DNA of 44,740 nucleotides from Hydrogenobacter sp. (GTDB lineage: Bacteria; Aquificota; Aquificia; Aquificales; Aquificaceae). Location of the stretch: the NCBI GenBank assembly GCA_028276405.1, contig JAPYWJ010000008.1:1-44740 (forward strand), in the 5' to 3' direction. Below are positions 22,713 through 31,181 of the stretch, piece by piece. How positions within the stretch are numbered: position 1 is the stretch's first letter; each line of letters begins with the position of its first letter. A program made the position numbers and the translations under genes. The notes beneath the pieces were generated by a model. It ran no database searches. It saw nothing but the letters and a program-made list of their open reading frames with translations, and was not told where the DNA came from.

Positions 22713-25508
22713 ATGGTAGGATGGTTAATTAAAAAGATTATAGGAACAAAGAACGAGAGAGAGGTAAAAAAGCTCAAACGCTATGTTAAGGAGATCTCCC
22801 AGAAAGAAAAAGAGCTGGACTCTCTTACCAATAGGGAGATTATAGAGCTTTCCAAAGAGCTGCATATGAAGGTTTCTACTGACGAGTATCTGCGAGAGAG
22901 AATAGCAAAGGGCGAGATCACTGATGAGGTGCTCCTATCTTTTGCACTGGTGAGGGAGGCAGGGAAGAGAACTATAGGGCTTAGGTTTTTTGATGTTCAG
23001 TTGATAGGTGGTCTTGTGCTTCATCAAGGGAAGATAGCAGAGATGAAAACGGGTGAGGGAAAAACTTTAGTAGCAACTTCTGCGGTTTACATAAACGCTC
23101 TTACTGATAAAGGAGTGCATGTGGTTACCGTTAATGACTATCTTGCAAGAAGGGACGCTCAGTGGATGGGTCCCATATACAAGTTTTTGGGGCTTGAAGT
23201 GGGGGTAATAAACTCTGATTACTCTTCTTACAAAGTACAGTGGGTAAGCGAAGAACTGGTTCAAGAAGCAATAGAGAAGGATCTGCGCGTTTGGCCAAAG
23301 GGTCACTTTGAAGAGATCCTTTCCTCAGAGCTCATAGACATGAGAGTAAAGAAAGCCTTCTTTACCAAGTTAGAACCTTGCGAGAGAAGAGAAGCATACC
23401 AAGCCCATACAACTTACGGAACCAACAACGAGTTTGGTTTTGATTACCTACGGGATAACATGGCTATATCCCTTGACGATGTAGTGCAGGTAAAAGGACA
23501 TAACTTTGCCATTGTGGATGAGGTAGACTCCATACTTATAGACGAGGCACGCACTCCTCTTATCATATCCGGACCCTCTCAGATGGATACTTCCGCATAC
23601 TACAAAGCGGACCAGGTGGTAAGAAGGCTAAAAAAGGATGAGGATTTTACAGTAGATGAAAAGAACAGGACAGTGCTTCTTACAGAACAAGGCATCAGAA
23701 AAGCAGAGGATATTTTGGGAGTGAATAATCTGTATGATTTGAAAAACATAGACCTACTTCACGCCATAAACCAGTCTCTAAGAGCGCATTACCTGTTTAA
23801 GAAGGATGTTCATTACATAGTCAGAGATGGAGAGGTGCTTATAGTGGATGAGTTTACAGGTAGGACACTGCCGGGCAGAAGGTGGTCTGATGGTTTGCAT
23901 CAAGCTATTGAAGTAAAGGAGGGCGTTCCCATACAACAGGAAAACCAGACGCTGGCAAGCATAACCTTTCAGAACTACTTTAAACTCTACAGGAAACTTT
24001 CTGGTATGACAGGTACAGCAGAAACGGAAGCTCTTGAGTTTAAAGAGATATACGGTCTTGATGTAGTAGTTATTCCAACGCATAAACCTGTTAGAAGATA
24101 CGACCAGCCGGATATGGTTTACAAAACCAAAAAGGAAAAGTGGCAAGCTGTAATAAATTACATAAAGGAAGAGCACCAGAAGGGAAGACCCATTTTGGTA
24201 GGTACCGTGTCCATAGAGGACTCTGAGCATCTCTCTGAACTGTTAAAGAAAGAGGGTATTCCTCACAACGTGCTCAACGCTAAACATCACGAAAGAGAAG
24301 CAGAAATCGTAGCGCAAGCAGGTAGGCTTAACGCTGTTACCATATCCACCAACATGGCGGGAAGAGGTACCGACATACTCCTTGGTGGTAATCCCGAGTA
24401 TCTTGCAAAAGAGATACTTGCCAAAAAAGGAAAGACACCAGAAACAGCTACACAAGAAGAGTGGAAAGAAGCCTTGGAGGAAGCTTACAGAATAACCCAG
24501 GAAGAGAAAGAGAAGGTAGTGCAGTTAGGCGGATTGCTCATTATTGGTACAGAAAGACACGAATCGCGCAGGATAGATAACCAGCTCAGGGGAAGGGCAG
24601 GAAGGCAGGGAGATCCCGGAGAAACTAGATTCATACTCTCCCTTGAAGATGAGCTTATGCGTATTTTTGGTGGAGACAGAGTAAAGAAGATGATGGAATT
24701 TCTCAAGATACCCGAAGGAGAACCCATAGAAAGCAGGATGGTAACTAAAGCTATAGAGAACGCACAGAAAAGAGTTGAAGCCCAGAACTTTCAAATAAGG
24801 AAGAGGCTTCTTGAGTATGACAATGTGATGAATACCCAAAGGCTTACTGTATACAACATAAGAAGGGACATACTGGAAGGCAAGTATCTCAAAGAGTATG
24901 TGGAAGAATTTATAAGGGATGTGATTGAGGAAAAAGTGCACGAATTACTCCCGGAAGAAGAGCCTGAGCTTTGGGAAACCAAACCCCTTGAAGACTATCT
25001 TAAAGAGCTCACAAAAAAGGACATAAAACTCCCACCGGCAAGGGACAAAGAGGAGCTCATAGAAAAGCTTACAAATACGGTAAAAGAAATATACTCAGAA
25101 AAAGAAGAGACCTTAGGTAAGGAGCTTGTCTCAGAAATAACTAAGATAGTCTTGCTCAACAACCTAGACCACCTGTGGAGGGAGCATCTTCATGTTCTGG
25201 ATAGGTTAAGAGAAGGCATATACTTAAGAGGATACGCTTCTAAGGATCCTCTTATAGAGTACAAGAAAGAAGCCTTTTACCTGTTTGAGAACATGATGTT
25301 TAAATTCAAGGAAAGCTCCATATCAGACCTACTGGCTGTTGAGGTAAGGTCTCAGGAGGACCTAAAGCAGGAAATACAAAGAGAGGAGGAGCAGACAGAG
25401 AGACTTCTAAAACAAGCAGTCTTTAGCGGTGTGGAGGGCAAGGCAGACCAAAAAGGTCCCAAGAGGAAAACACTAAAAGAAAGACTACAATCAAAGAGAA
25501 GGAGCTAA
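22713..25508 (+). CDS. secA: Protein translocase ATPase SecA
   Basis: 931-residue motor that drives preproteins through SecYEG. Walker A is GEMKTGEGKT-like (MKTGEGKTLVA), Walker B DEVDSILIDEARTPLIISG; NMAGRGTDILLGG and RGRAGRQGDPG are the second-motor motifs; helical scaffold and wing domains follow. As in other Aquificales, insertions make it longer than E. coli SecA in the motor part. The C-terminus is basic (KRRS) and lacks the zinc-binding cysteines that bind SecB in many proteobacteria. I chose ATG 22713 over the GTG at 22695 because the -10 lies between them. The 3' end overlaps the convergent GH57 gene by 18 bases. Confidence 0.96.
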   Translation: MVGWLIKKIIGTKNEREVKKLKRYVKEISQKEKELDSLTNREIIELSKELHMKVSTDEYLRERIAKGEITDEVLLSFALVREAGKRTIGLRFFDVQLIGGLVLHQGKIAEMKTGEGKTLVATSAVYINALTDKGVHVVTVNDYLARRDAQWMGPIYKFLGLEVGVINSDYSSYKVQWVSEELVQEAIEKDLRVWPKGHFEEILSSELIDMRVKKAFFTKLEPCERREAYQAHTTYGTNNEFGFDYLRDNMAISLDDVVQVKGHNFAIVDEVDSILIDEARTPLIISGPSQMDTSAYYKADQVVRRLKKDEDFTVDEKNRTVLLTEQGIRKAEDILGVNNLYDLKNIDLLHAINQSLRAHYLFKKDVHYIVRDGEVLIVDEFTGRTLPGRRWSDGLHQAIEVKEGVPIQQENQTLASITFQNYFKLYRKLSGMTGTAETEALEFKEIYGLDVVVIPTHKPVRRYDQPDMVYKTKKEKWQAVINYIKEEHQKGRPILVGTVSIEDSEHLSELLKKEGIPHNVLNAKHHEREAEIVAQAGRLNAVTISTNMAGRGTDILLGGNPEYLAKEILAKKGKTPETATQEEWKEALEEAYRITQEEKEKVVQLGGLLIIGTERHESRRIDNQLRGRAGRQGDPGETRFILSLEDELMRIFGGDRVKKMMEFLKIPEGEPIESRMVTKAIENAQKRVEAQNFQIRKRLLEYDNVMNTQRLTVYNIRRDILEGKYLKEYVEEFIRDVIEEKVHELLPEEEPELWETKPLEDYLKELTKKDIKLPPARDKEELIEKLTNTVKEIYSEKEETLGKELVSEITKIVLLNNLDHLWREHLHVLDRLREGIYLRGYASKDPLIEYKKEAFYLFENMMFKFKESSISDLLAVEVRSQEDLKQEIQREEEQTERLLKQAVFSGVEGKADQKGPKRKTLKERLQSKRRS

Positions 25509-27521
25509 GTTCAAAAGCTCAAACACCCTCTTGTTTTTTATGTCTTGTCTTCTTTCCCATATTATGTTTTGCAGTTCCCACACATCTATGTAAAGTTCAT
25601 ACCTACTGACAGAGAGATTGTAATTTTTAGTAAACTCAAGAAGGTCCAAGAGTTCTTCTTCTGACGCTTTAAGCACTGATCTTTTTATATATAAGCTGAG
25701 CTCCTTTGCCAGATGCTCATCCTTTACATCCAGAGAAAGTTTTTCTGCCTTAGTAAGCACATCCTTTATCTCCTCAAGTGGAGAATATTCCTTTAGAAGT
25801 ACAAGCAGCTTAGATTTTAAAAAAAGCGTAAGCCTTTCTCTTATGTACTGAGCGGTGTGAAATTTTAGAGATTTTGAGTGAAGCACCATGTCCTCCAAGA
25901 GAAACTCGTAATCTTTCATAAACTCTCTTTCTTCTTCTATGTAGTCCATAGCCCATTTTTCAAAAACTTCCTTAGCGTATAAAGAAGGTAAAGACGCAGC
26001 AGAAAAATCTCTCAGATGTTCTTCAAACAGGAATTCCTCTTCAGTTTCTGTATCTAAGAGCCTAACCGTGTTTTCCTTTATTACTTGGAAGTTCCACTTT
26101 CCTAAGCTATCGGTAGAATTTTTCAGTTCTGATAGGTACATAACGAGAGCACATTTGGAAATATCCTGTGGAAAATACACCTTTGGAAGTACAAGATTTT
26201 TCCACACACCGAGCCCATTGCCGTAAGCCTGTATGTTGCTGGGAGCATACTCTAAATGTCTCAAGAGCATTTTTTCTGAAATAGTATCTTCCAATAAGTC
26301 TATGGCTTTTTTGGCAAAGAGAAGGTTGTTAACCGTCTCAGTACCTGATATCTCCGCAAAAAACCAGCCATCTGAGGAAAAAGATAGCTGAATATACTTT
26401 AAAGCGTTTAGAAGCTTTAGGACTTTTATCCTCTCCTCTTTGTTAAGCTTTTTCTTTGCGTATCTTGTGAAGTATTCATCCTTTGAACCACCCAGTATGA
26501 CATCAATAAAACCGAGAATGGCTTTGTGTGCGTCAGAAAAATACTCTTCCAGTTGGTTATAGACTATCTGTTTTATCCTTGAGCGGACAGCTTCCAACCC
26601 CTCCCTAAGAGGTTTTCTCCACATTTGGTGCCAGCCAGCCATTCCTCCGCTACTGCATCCACAATGATTTCTCCATCTTTCTATGCCGTGTGGACAACTC
26701 CAAGATGTGTTGAAGTTTATGTCCGTAGAAAGCTTAGGTGTTTTTTCTCTGTATAAAGATTCAAGAGTGGTGAAGTTTGAAGAATGGATAAACATATAAG
26801 ATAGCCCCATCTCTCCGAACTTTTTGTGATGTCCAAAGGTCTCCCCATCCACAGCTATAAGGGTTTGGTCTTTTCTTGACTTTAACAGTTCAAGAAGGTG
26901 TTTTGCATCGCTTAGAAGCTCGCCAAAGGCTACACCCTGAGAGAGCTCCCCATCGTAAACAAAAATATCCATATGGCCTTCTTGTGCATAGTATCTTAAA
27001 AAACTACCCTTTGTCTTTACTTGATGAGGTGCAAGGATAATGTACTTTATTCCGTATTTCATAAGCATCTTTAGAGTTTCTTTGTCCACCGCAAGTTCAG
27101 GTAACCAAAAACCGTTGGGTTTTCTGCCGAAGAATTTTTCAAAGGCTCTTATGCCCCAGAAGATCTGTATCTCTTTATCTTCTTCGGGGTCTAAGGGTAG
27201 TATGGTATGGTTGAAAGAGGTTCCTATGGCGTTGCCGGAGGCTTCTTTTATCTTCTTTAAAATTTCAGGATGATGTTTTTCTATCCAATCAAGCAGGGTC
27301 CAGCCCATATTAAAACTCATCTTTGAGTAGTTGTTTACTATTTCTTTTACCTCCCCCTCTGATCGATAATGAGCGTAAGCATTGGGAAGGTAGCATTCCC
27401 TGTAAATACGCTCGTTCCAGTTATCATAAGGATAAGCTGTGTCCTCGAGCATGATCTCCCCTATATAAGGGTTGACCCTGTAAGGTTGGTAAAAGTGTCC
27501 GTGAATTACAAAGGCGCTCAT
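25491..27521 (-). CDS. Glycoside hydrolase family 57-type protein with DUF3536-like C-terminus
   Basis: 676-residue protein. The N-terminal (beta/alpha)7-type GH57 domain has the first motif HGHFYQPYRVNPY, then FNHTILPLDPEEDKEIQIFWG and GFWLPELAVDKETL, whose Glu is in the GxWxPE position of the family. A DGETFGHHKKFGE block carries further acidic and histidine residues. The C-terminal 350 residues (HQMWRKPLREGLEA onward) resemble DUF3536. GH57 members act on alpha-glucans such as glycogen; this branch has no assigned substrate that I know. Its ATG overlaps the accA stop (ATGA), so it is co-translated with a fatty-acid synthesis gene. Cytoplasmic, no signal peptide. Confidence 0.82.
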   Translation of the reverse strand: MSAFVIHGHFYQPYRVNPYIGEIMLEDTAYPYDNWNERIYRECYLPNAYAHYRSEGEVKEIVNNYSKMSFNMGWTLLDWIEKHHPEILKKIKEASGNAIGTSFNHTILPLDPEEDKEIQIFWGIRAFEKFFGRKPNGFWLPELAVDKETLKMLMKYGIKYIILAPHQVKTKGSFLRYYAQEGHMDIFVYDGELSQGVAFGELLSDAKHLLELLKSRKDQTLIAVDGETFGHHKKFGEMGLSYMFIHSSNFTTLESLYREKTPKLSTDINFNTSWSCPHGIERWRNHCGCSSGGMAGWHQMWRKPLREGLEAVRSRIKQIVYNQLEEYFSDAHKAILGFIDVILGGSKDEYFTRYAKKKLNKEERIKVLKLLNALKYIQLSFSSDGWFFAEISGTETVNNLLFAKKAIDLLEDTISEKMLLRHLEYAPSNIQAYGNGLGVWKNLVLPKVYFPQDISKCALVMYLSELKNSTDSLGKWNFQVIKENTVRLLDTETEEEFLFEEHLRDFSAASLPSLYAKEVFEKWAMDYIEEEREFMKDYEFLLEDMVLHSKSLKFHTAQYIRERLTLFLKSKLLVLLKEYSPLEEIKDVLTKAEKLSLDVKDEHLAKELSLYIKRSVLKASEEELLDLLEFTKNYNLSVSRYELYIDVWELQNIIWERRQDIKNKRVFELLNLAPSL

Positions 27522-28468
27522 TGTTCTAAAAACACACCCATGCTTCCAAACTTTTCTATCCTTTCTCTCAATATCTCCTCAGTGTTCTTGGAGAGGAGCT
27601 GTTTTATGCATTTTCTTAAAAAGTACTTGAGCACTCTTGCACTTCTGACAGGGTCTATGTGAGATGCACCTAAGGGTTCAGGAACGATGTAATCTATCAC
27701 ACCAAGCCTTAATAGATCTTGAGCGGTCAGCTTTAAAGCTAATGATGCTTCTTTTACCTTAGACTGATCCTTCCAAAGTATAGCTGCGCAACCTTCGGGC
27801 GAAATAACGGAATAGATGGCGTTTTCAAACATAAGTACTCTGTTAGCAACAGCCAAAGCGAGCGCACCACCAGAACCTCCTTCACCTATAACTACCGCTA
27901 CGGAAGGCACTTTTAGGTATCCAAAGGTGTAAAGACTTTCCGCTATGGCTTCTGACTGTCCCCTTTCTTCTGCACCTATTCCCGGATAAGCTCCGGGTGT
28001 GTCCACAAAGGTGATCACAGGCATGTGGTACTTTTCCGCAAGTTTGGCAACCCTTATTGCCTTCCTATACCCTTCTGGATGAGGCATACCAAAGTTTCTT
28101 TCCATTTTTTCCTTTGTGCTTTTCCCCTTTTCGTGCCCTATTACCGCAACGGGCATACTTTCAAAGTAAGCAAAGCCAGCAACGATGGATCTGTCATCAC
28201 CAAAGCATCTATCACCGTGCAATTCAATGAAGTTTCTGAAGATCATATTTATGTAATCCAAAGTGTGAGGTCTTTGTGAATGGCGAGCCAAGAGTACTCT
28301 ATCCCAAGGGTCAAGCTTTCTATAAAGTTCTTTGGCTTTCTTCCTCAACTCTCTTTGAAGTTTTCTCAGTTCCTCCTCCTTTTCTTTGTTTCCCAGCTTG
28401 TAAATACGCTTTAACTGATCAACCTTTTGGTAAAGCTCCAAATAGTCTTTTTCAAACTCAAGAACCAT
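27518..28468 (-). CDS. accA: Acetyl-CoA carboxylase carboxyltransferase subunit alpha
   Basis: 316-residue carboxyltransferase subunit that, with AccD, moves carboxyl from biotin to acetyl-CoA to make malonyl-CoA. Family blocks: RPHTLDYINMIF, ELHGDRCFGDD, FVDTPGAYPGIGAEERGQSE, and the oxyanion-hole region GEGGSGGALALAVANRVLMF. Length is normal. A TATAAT lies 8 bases before the ATG with no Shine-Dalgarno. It is co-translated with the GH57-type gene; accB is at 16329-16769. Confidence 0.95.
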   Translation of the reverse strand: MVLEFEKDYLELYQKVDQLKRIYKLGNKEKEEELRKLQRELRKKAKELYRKLDPWDRVLLARHSQRPHTLDYINMIFRNFIELHGDRCFGDDRSIVAGFAYFESMPVAVIGHEKGKSTKEKMERNFGMPHPEGYRKAIRVAKLAEKYHMPVITFVDTPGAYPGIGAEERGQSEAIAESLYTFGYLKVPSVAVVIGEGGSGGALALAVANRVLMFENAIYSVISPEGCAAILWKDQSKVKEASLALKLTAQDLLRLGVIDYIVPEPLGASHIDPVRSARVLKYFLRKCIKQLLSKNTEEILRERIEKFGSMGVFLEQ

Positions 28469-28476
28469 GATTTAAG

Positions 28477-28482
28477 ATTATA
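28477..28482 (-). promoter_or_regulatory. -10 element of accA
   Basis: Perfect TATAAT on the minus strand, 8 bases from the ATG at 28468. No Shine-Dalgarno in between; predicted leader 2 bases. Confidence 0.6.
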
Positions 28483-28510
28483 TCCAAACAAATATACTTA
28501 AAAGAGGTAT

Positions 28511-28540
28511 TTGTGTTGAATAATAGGTTTATATTATAAT
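28511..28540 (+). promoter_or_regulatory. Promoter of the tRNA-Thr/Tyr/Gly cluster
   Basis: TTGTGT at 28511-28516, an 18-base spacer and perfect TATAAT at 28535-28540, 11 bases before tRNA-Thr. Confidence 0.65.
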
Positions 28541-28551
28541 AATGTATTCAA

Positions 28552-28624
28552 GCTGGCGTAGCTCAGTGGGCAGAGCGCGGGATTTGTAATCCCGCGGGCG
28601 TGGGTTCAAGTCCCACCGCCAGCT
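28552..28624 (+). tRNA. tRNA-Thr (anticodon TGT)
   Basis: Acceptor GCTGGCG/CGCCAGC, D-stem GCTC/GAGC, anticodon stem CGGGA/TCCCG with loop TTTGTAA, T-arm GTGGG TTCAAGT CCCAC, discriminator T. CCA not encoded. Confidence 0.96.
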
Positions 28625-28639
28625 TGTAAGCTACCCTCA

Positions 28640-28723
28640 GGAGGGGTGGCCGAGCGGCCAAAGGCAGGGGACTGTAAATCCCCCGGGCTCCGCCCTACGC
28701 AGGTTCGAATCCTGCCCCCTCCA
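28640..28723 (+). tRNA. tRNA-Tyr (anticodon GTA)
   Basis: Acceptor GGAGGGG/CCCCTCC, anticodon loop CTGTAAA, long class II variable arm CGGGCTCCGCCCTAC as in bacterial tRNA-Tyr, T-arm GCAGG TTCGAAT CCTGC, discriminator A. CCA not encoded. It lies 15 bases after tRNA-Thr. Confidence 0.96.
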
Positions 28724-28725
28724 CA

Positions 28726-28797
28726 GCGGGCGTAGCTCAGTGGTAGAGCAGCTGCCTTCCAAGCAGCAGGCCGCGGGTTCGAGTCCCGTCGCCCGCT
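28726..28797 (+). tRNA. tRNA-Gly (anticodon TCC)
   Basis: Acceptor GCGGGCG/CGCCCGC, D-stem GCTC/GAGC, anticodon stem GCTGC/GCAGC with loop CTTCCAA, T-arm GCGGG TTCGAGT CCCGT, discriminator T. CCA not encoded. Only 2 bases separate it from tRNA-Tyr; a T-run follows. Confidence 0.96.
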
Positions 28798-28813
28798 TTT
28801 TTAAAAAAAGGTA

Positions 28814-28819
28814 TATATT
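28814..28819 (+). promoter_or_regulatory. -10 element of the frdB-like gene
   Basis: TATATT, 8 bases before ATG 28828, without a Shine-Dalgarno. It lies just past the T-run that follows tRNA-Gly. Predicted leader about 2 bases. Confidence 0.5.
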
Positions 28820-28827
28820 TTTCTAAC

Positions 28828-29508
28828 ATGATGAAGCTACGCCTGAAGATAAGAAGAGAGCATCCAGAAAGTGGGTCCTGTTACTACCAGAGCTTTGAAA
28901 TTCCCTACGAAGAAGGTATGACTTTTCTATCCGCTCTTCAAAAGATAAAAGAGCATTATGACGAGACACTTACCTTTAGGCACTTCTGTAGAGCAGGTAT
29001 CTGTGGTACCTGCACCATTCGTATAAATGGGTTTCCAAAGCTTGCCTGTAAAGAACAAGTTTTACCTTATCTTCTATCAGATGGAGATGTCCTTTTGGAA
29101 CCTTTAAGAGGATTTAAGGTGATAAGAGATCTTGCCATAGATAATCAGAATGTGATAAGTAAGCTCAAAGAGCTGCGTGCGTGGATAAAAGAGAAGGCTG
29201 TGGAGTCTAAGATACCACCTACTGTCAGTAAAAAGTTAGAGAGCGCTGCAGACTGCATACTGTGTTTTGCATGCCAATCCTACTGCCCACAGGTGATGGA
29301 GGAGGAGTACGCAGGACCCCTTATCTTTGCAAAACTCTATAGGTTCTTAGAGGACCCAAGAGAAGAAAACCCTCAAGTGAGACTTACGCAAGCTATAAAA
29401 GGAGGTAATCTCTATCACTGCCTTTCTTGCAACAAGTGTAATCATGTTTGTCCAAAAGAAGTACAACCCGCAACCCTTATAAGAGAAATAATGACTTACG
29501 GAGGTTAA
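28828..29508 (+). CDS. frdB: Fumarate reductase/succinate dehydrogenase iron-sulfur subunit
   Basis: 226-residue electron-transfer subunit. N-terminal ferredoxin domain with 2Fe-2S cysteines C54, C59, C62 (CRAGICGTC) and C74; C-terminal domain with C143-x2-C146-x2-C149-x3-C153-P and C198-x2-C201-x2-C204-x3-C208-P. The last motif has a fourth cysteine where quinone-linked enzymes usually carry the residue that leaves a 3Fe-4S cluster, so two 4Fe-4S clusters are likely. In Aquificaceae fumarate reductase runs the reductive TCA cycle, and a soluble NADH-linked form is known in H. thermophilus; no flavoprotein gene adjoins this one. An ATG doublet starts the gene. The 3' end carries the Shine-Dalgarno of ilvD. 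Confidence 0.88.
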   Translation: MMKLRLKIRREHPESGSCYYQSFEIPYEEGMTFLSALQKIKEHYDETLTFRHFCRAGICGTCTIRINGFPKLACKEQVLPYLLSDGDVLLEPLRGFKVIRDLAIDNQNVISKLKELRAWIKEKAVESKIPPTVSKKLESAADCILCFACQSYCPQVMEEEYAGPLIFAKLYRFLEDPREENPQVRLTQAIKGGNLYHCLSCNKCNHVCPKEVQPATLIREIMTYGG

Positions 29509-29513
29509 GTGTC

Positions 29514-31181
29514 ATGTTTAGAAGTGATAATGTCAAGAAGGGAATAGAAAGGGCACCTCACAGGGCTTTGCTTAGAGCTTGTGGGCTCTCTGATGAGGAT
29601 TTTGACAAACCCCTCATAGGAATAGCCAACTCTTATATAGACATCATCCCGGGACATGTGCATCTGAGAGAGTTCGTACAGCCTATAAAAGAAGAGGTAA
29701 GAAAGGCGGGTGGTGTTCCCATAGAGTTTAATGTTATAGGTGTAGATGACGGCATAGCCATGGGACACTACGGTATGCATTACTCTTTACCTTCCCGTGA
29801 GCTCATAGCGGATAGTATAGAAACCGTTGTCGAAGCTCACCAACTTGATGCTCTTATATGCGTTCCCAACTGCGATAAGATAGTTCCGGGCATGCTTATG
29901 GCAGCTGCAAGGCTTAACATTCCTACCATATTCATAAGTGGAGGTCCCATGTTAGCTGGGGAAGTAAACGGTAAGAAAGTAGACCTCATAAGCGTTTTTG
30001 AGGGTATAGGACAGCTCAAAGCTGGAAACATAGATGAAAAGCAGCTAAAAGTTATAGAACAGCACGCTTGTCCTACCTGCGGAAGTTGTTCAGGTATGTT
30101 TACTGCCAATTCCATGAACTGCATAACGGAAGTCCTTGGTCTTGGACTTGAGGGGAACGGTACAGTGCCGGCTGTAGACCCAAGGAGAGAACTTTTGGCA
30201 AGGCGAGCTGCAAGACAGATAATGGAGCTTCTCAAAAGAAACATAAGACCGAGGGATATCCTCACCTTTGAAACCTTTGACAACGCCTTTGCGGTGGACA
30301 TAGCCATGGGAGGCTCTTCTAACACTATACTGCACCTTTTAGCCATAGCCAAAGAGGCAGGTATAAATTATCCCATCTCAAGGATAAACGAGATATCAAA
30401 GAAAACGCCTACCCTCTGTAAGATATCACCCGCTTCTGAGTATCACATACAGGATCTTGATTATGTAGGGGGTATACCCACACTCCTTAAGGAGCTCATA
30501 AAAGGTGGTTATCTTCCTCATCCTGATCGGATTACCGTAAGCCTTAAGACCCTCAGAGAGATAGCCATGTCAGCACCAGATGCAGATGGGAGCGTCATAA
30601 GAACCATTGAAAATCCCTACTCTGAGGAAGGTGGTATAGCCATACTCTTTGGTAATTTGGCTCCAGAGGGTTCTGTAGTAAAAACCGCAGGTGTGGACCC
30701 TAAAATGCTTACCTTTAGAGGGAAAGCCATATGCTTTGATTCCGAAGAGTCTGCTATAGAAGGTATACTGGGAGGTAAAGTAAAACCTGGTCATGTGGTA
30801 GTCATAAGGTACGAAGGTCCAAAAGGTGGACCAGGTATGAGGGAGATGCTGTCTCCCACTTCTGCCATAATGGGTATGGGATTGGGAGATAAAGTGGCTC
30901 TTATAACGGATGGGAGGTTTTCTGGTGGAACGCGCGGTGCGTGTGTAGGACATATATCTCCTGAAGCGGCAAGTGGCGGTCCCATAGGCATAGTACAGGA
31001 CGGGGACGAGATACTTATAGACATACCTAACAGGAGGATAGAACTACTTATAAGTGAGGAGGATTTCAAAAGGAGAATGGAAAGCTTTGTACCAAAATAC
31101 AAAGAGATAAAAAGCTCGTGGCTAAGAAGGTATGTAAAGTTTGTGAGTTCAGCCTCTAAGGGAGCTGTGCTGGAAGCCTAA
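29514..31181 (+). CDS. ilvD: Dihydroxy-acid dehydratase
   Basis: 555-residue iron-sulfur enzyme that dehydrates dihydroxy acids to branched 2-oxo acids in valine, isoleucine, leucine and pantothenate synthesis. Cluster and active-site blocks: VPNCDKIVPGMLMAA, HACPTCGSCSGMFTANSMNC, GGSSNTILHL, and the C-terminal TDGRFSGGTRGACVGHISPE. I chose ATG 29514, 5 bases after the upstream stop and behind GGAGG; the in-frame upstream extension would read through frdB sequence and is not family-like. The 3' end overlaps the convergent YdcF-like gene by 26 bases. Confidence 0.96.
   Translation: MFRSDNVKKGIERAPHRALLRACGLSDEDFDKPLIGIANSYIDIIPGHVHLREFVQPIKEEVRKAGGVPIEFNVIGVDDGIAMGHYGMHYSLPSRELIADSIETVVEAHQLDALICVPNCDKIVPGMLMAAARLNIPTIFISGGPMLAGEVNGKKVDLISVFEGIGQLKAGNIDEKQLKVIEQHACPTCGSCSGMFTANSMNCITEVLGLGLEGNGTVPAVDPRRELLARRAARQIMELLKRNIRPRDILTFETFDNAFAVDIAMGGSSNTILHLLAIAKEAGINYPISRINEISKKTPTLCKISPASEYHIQDLDYVGGIPTLLKELIKGGYLPHPDRITVSLKTLREIAMSAPDADGSVIRTIENPYSEEGGIAILFGNLAPEGSVVKTAGVDPKMLTFRGKAICFDSEESAIEGILGGKVKPGHVVVIRYEGPKGGPGMREMLSPTSAIMGMGLGDKVALITDGRFSGGTRGACVGHISPEAASGGPIGIVQDGDEILIDIPNRRIELLISEEDFKRRMESFVPKYKEIKSSWLRRYVKFVSSASKGAVLEA

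Noticed and set aside
28797-28808. Terminator after the tRNA-Gly gene
   Set aside because: There is a T-run, but no independent hairpin other than the tRNA itself; termination there is possible but not supported.
29448-29513. In-frame N-terminal extension of IlvD
   Set aside because: It is the end of the frdB-like gene read in another frame; GGAGG before ATG 29514 marks the real start.
29505-31102. Long antisense open frames inside ilvD and other genes
   Set aside because: They are shadows of strongly conserved genes, lack Shine-Dalgarno sites and give low-complexity, non-family proteins.
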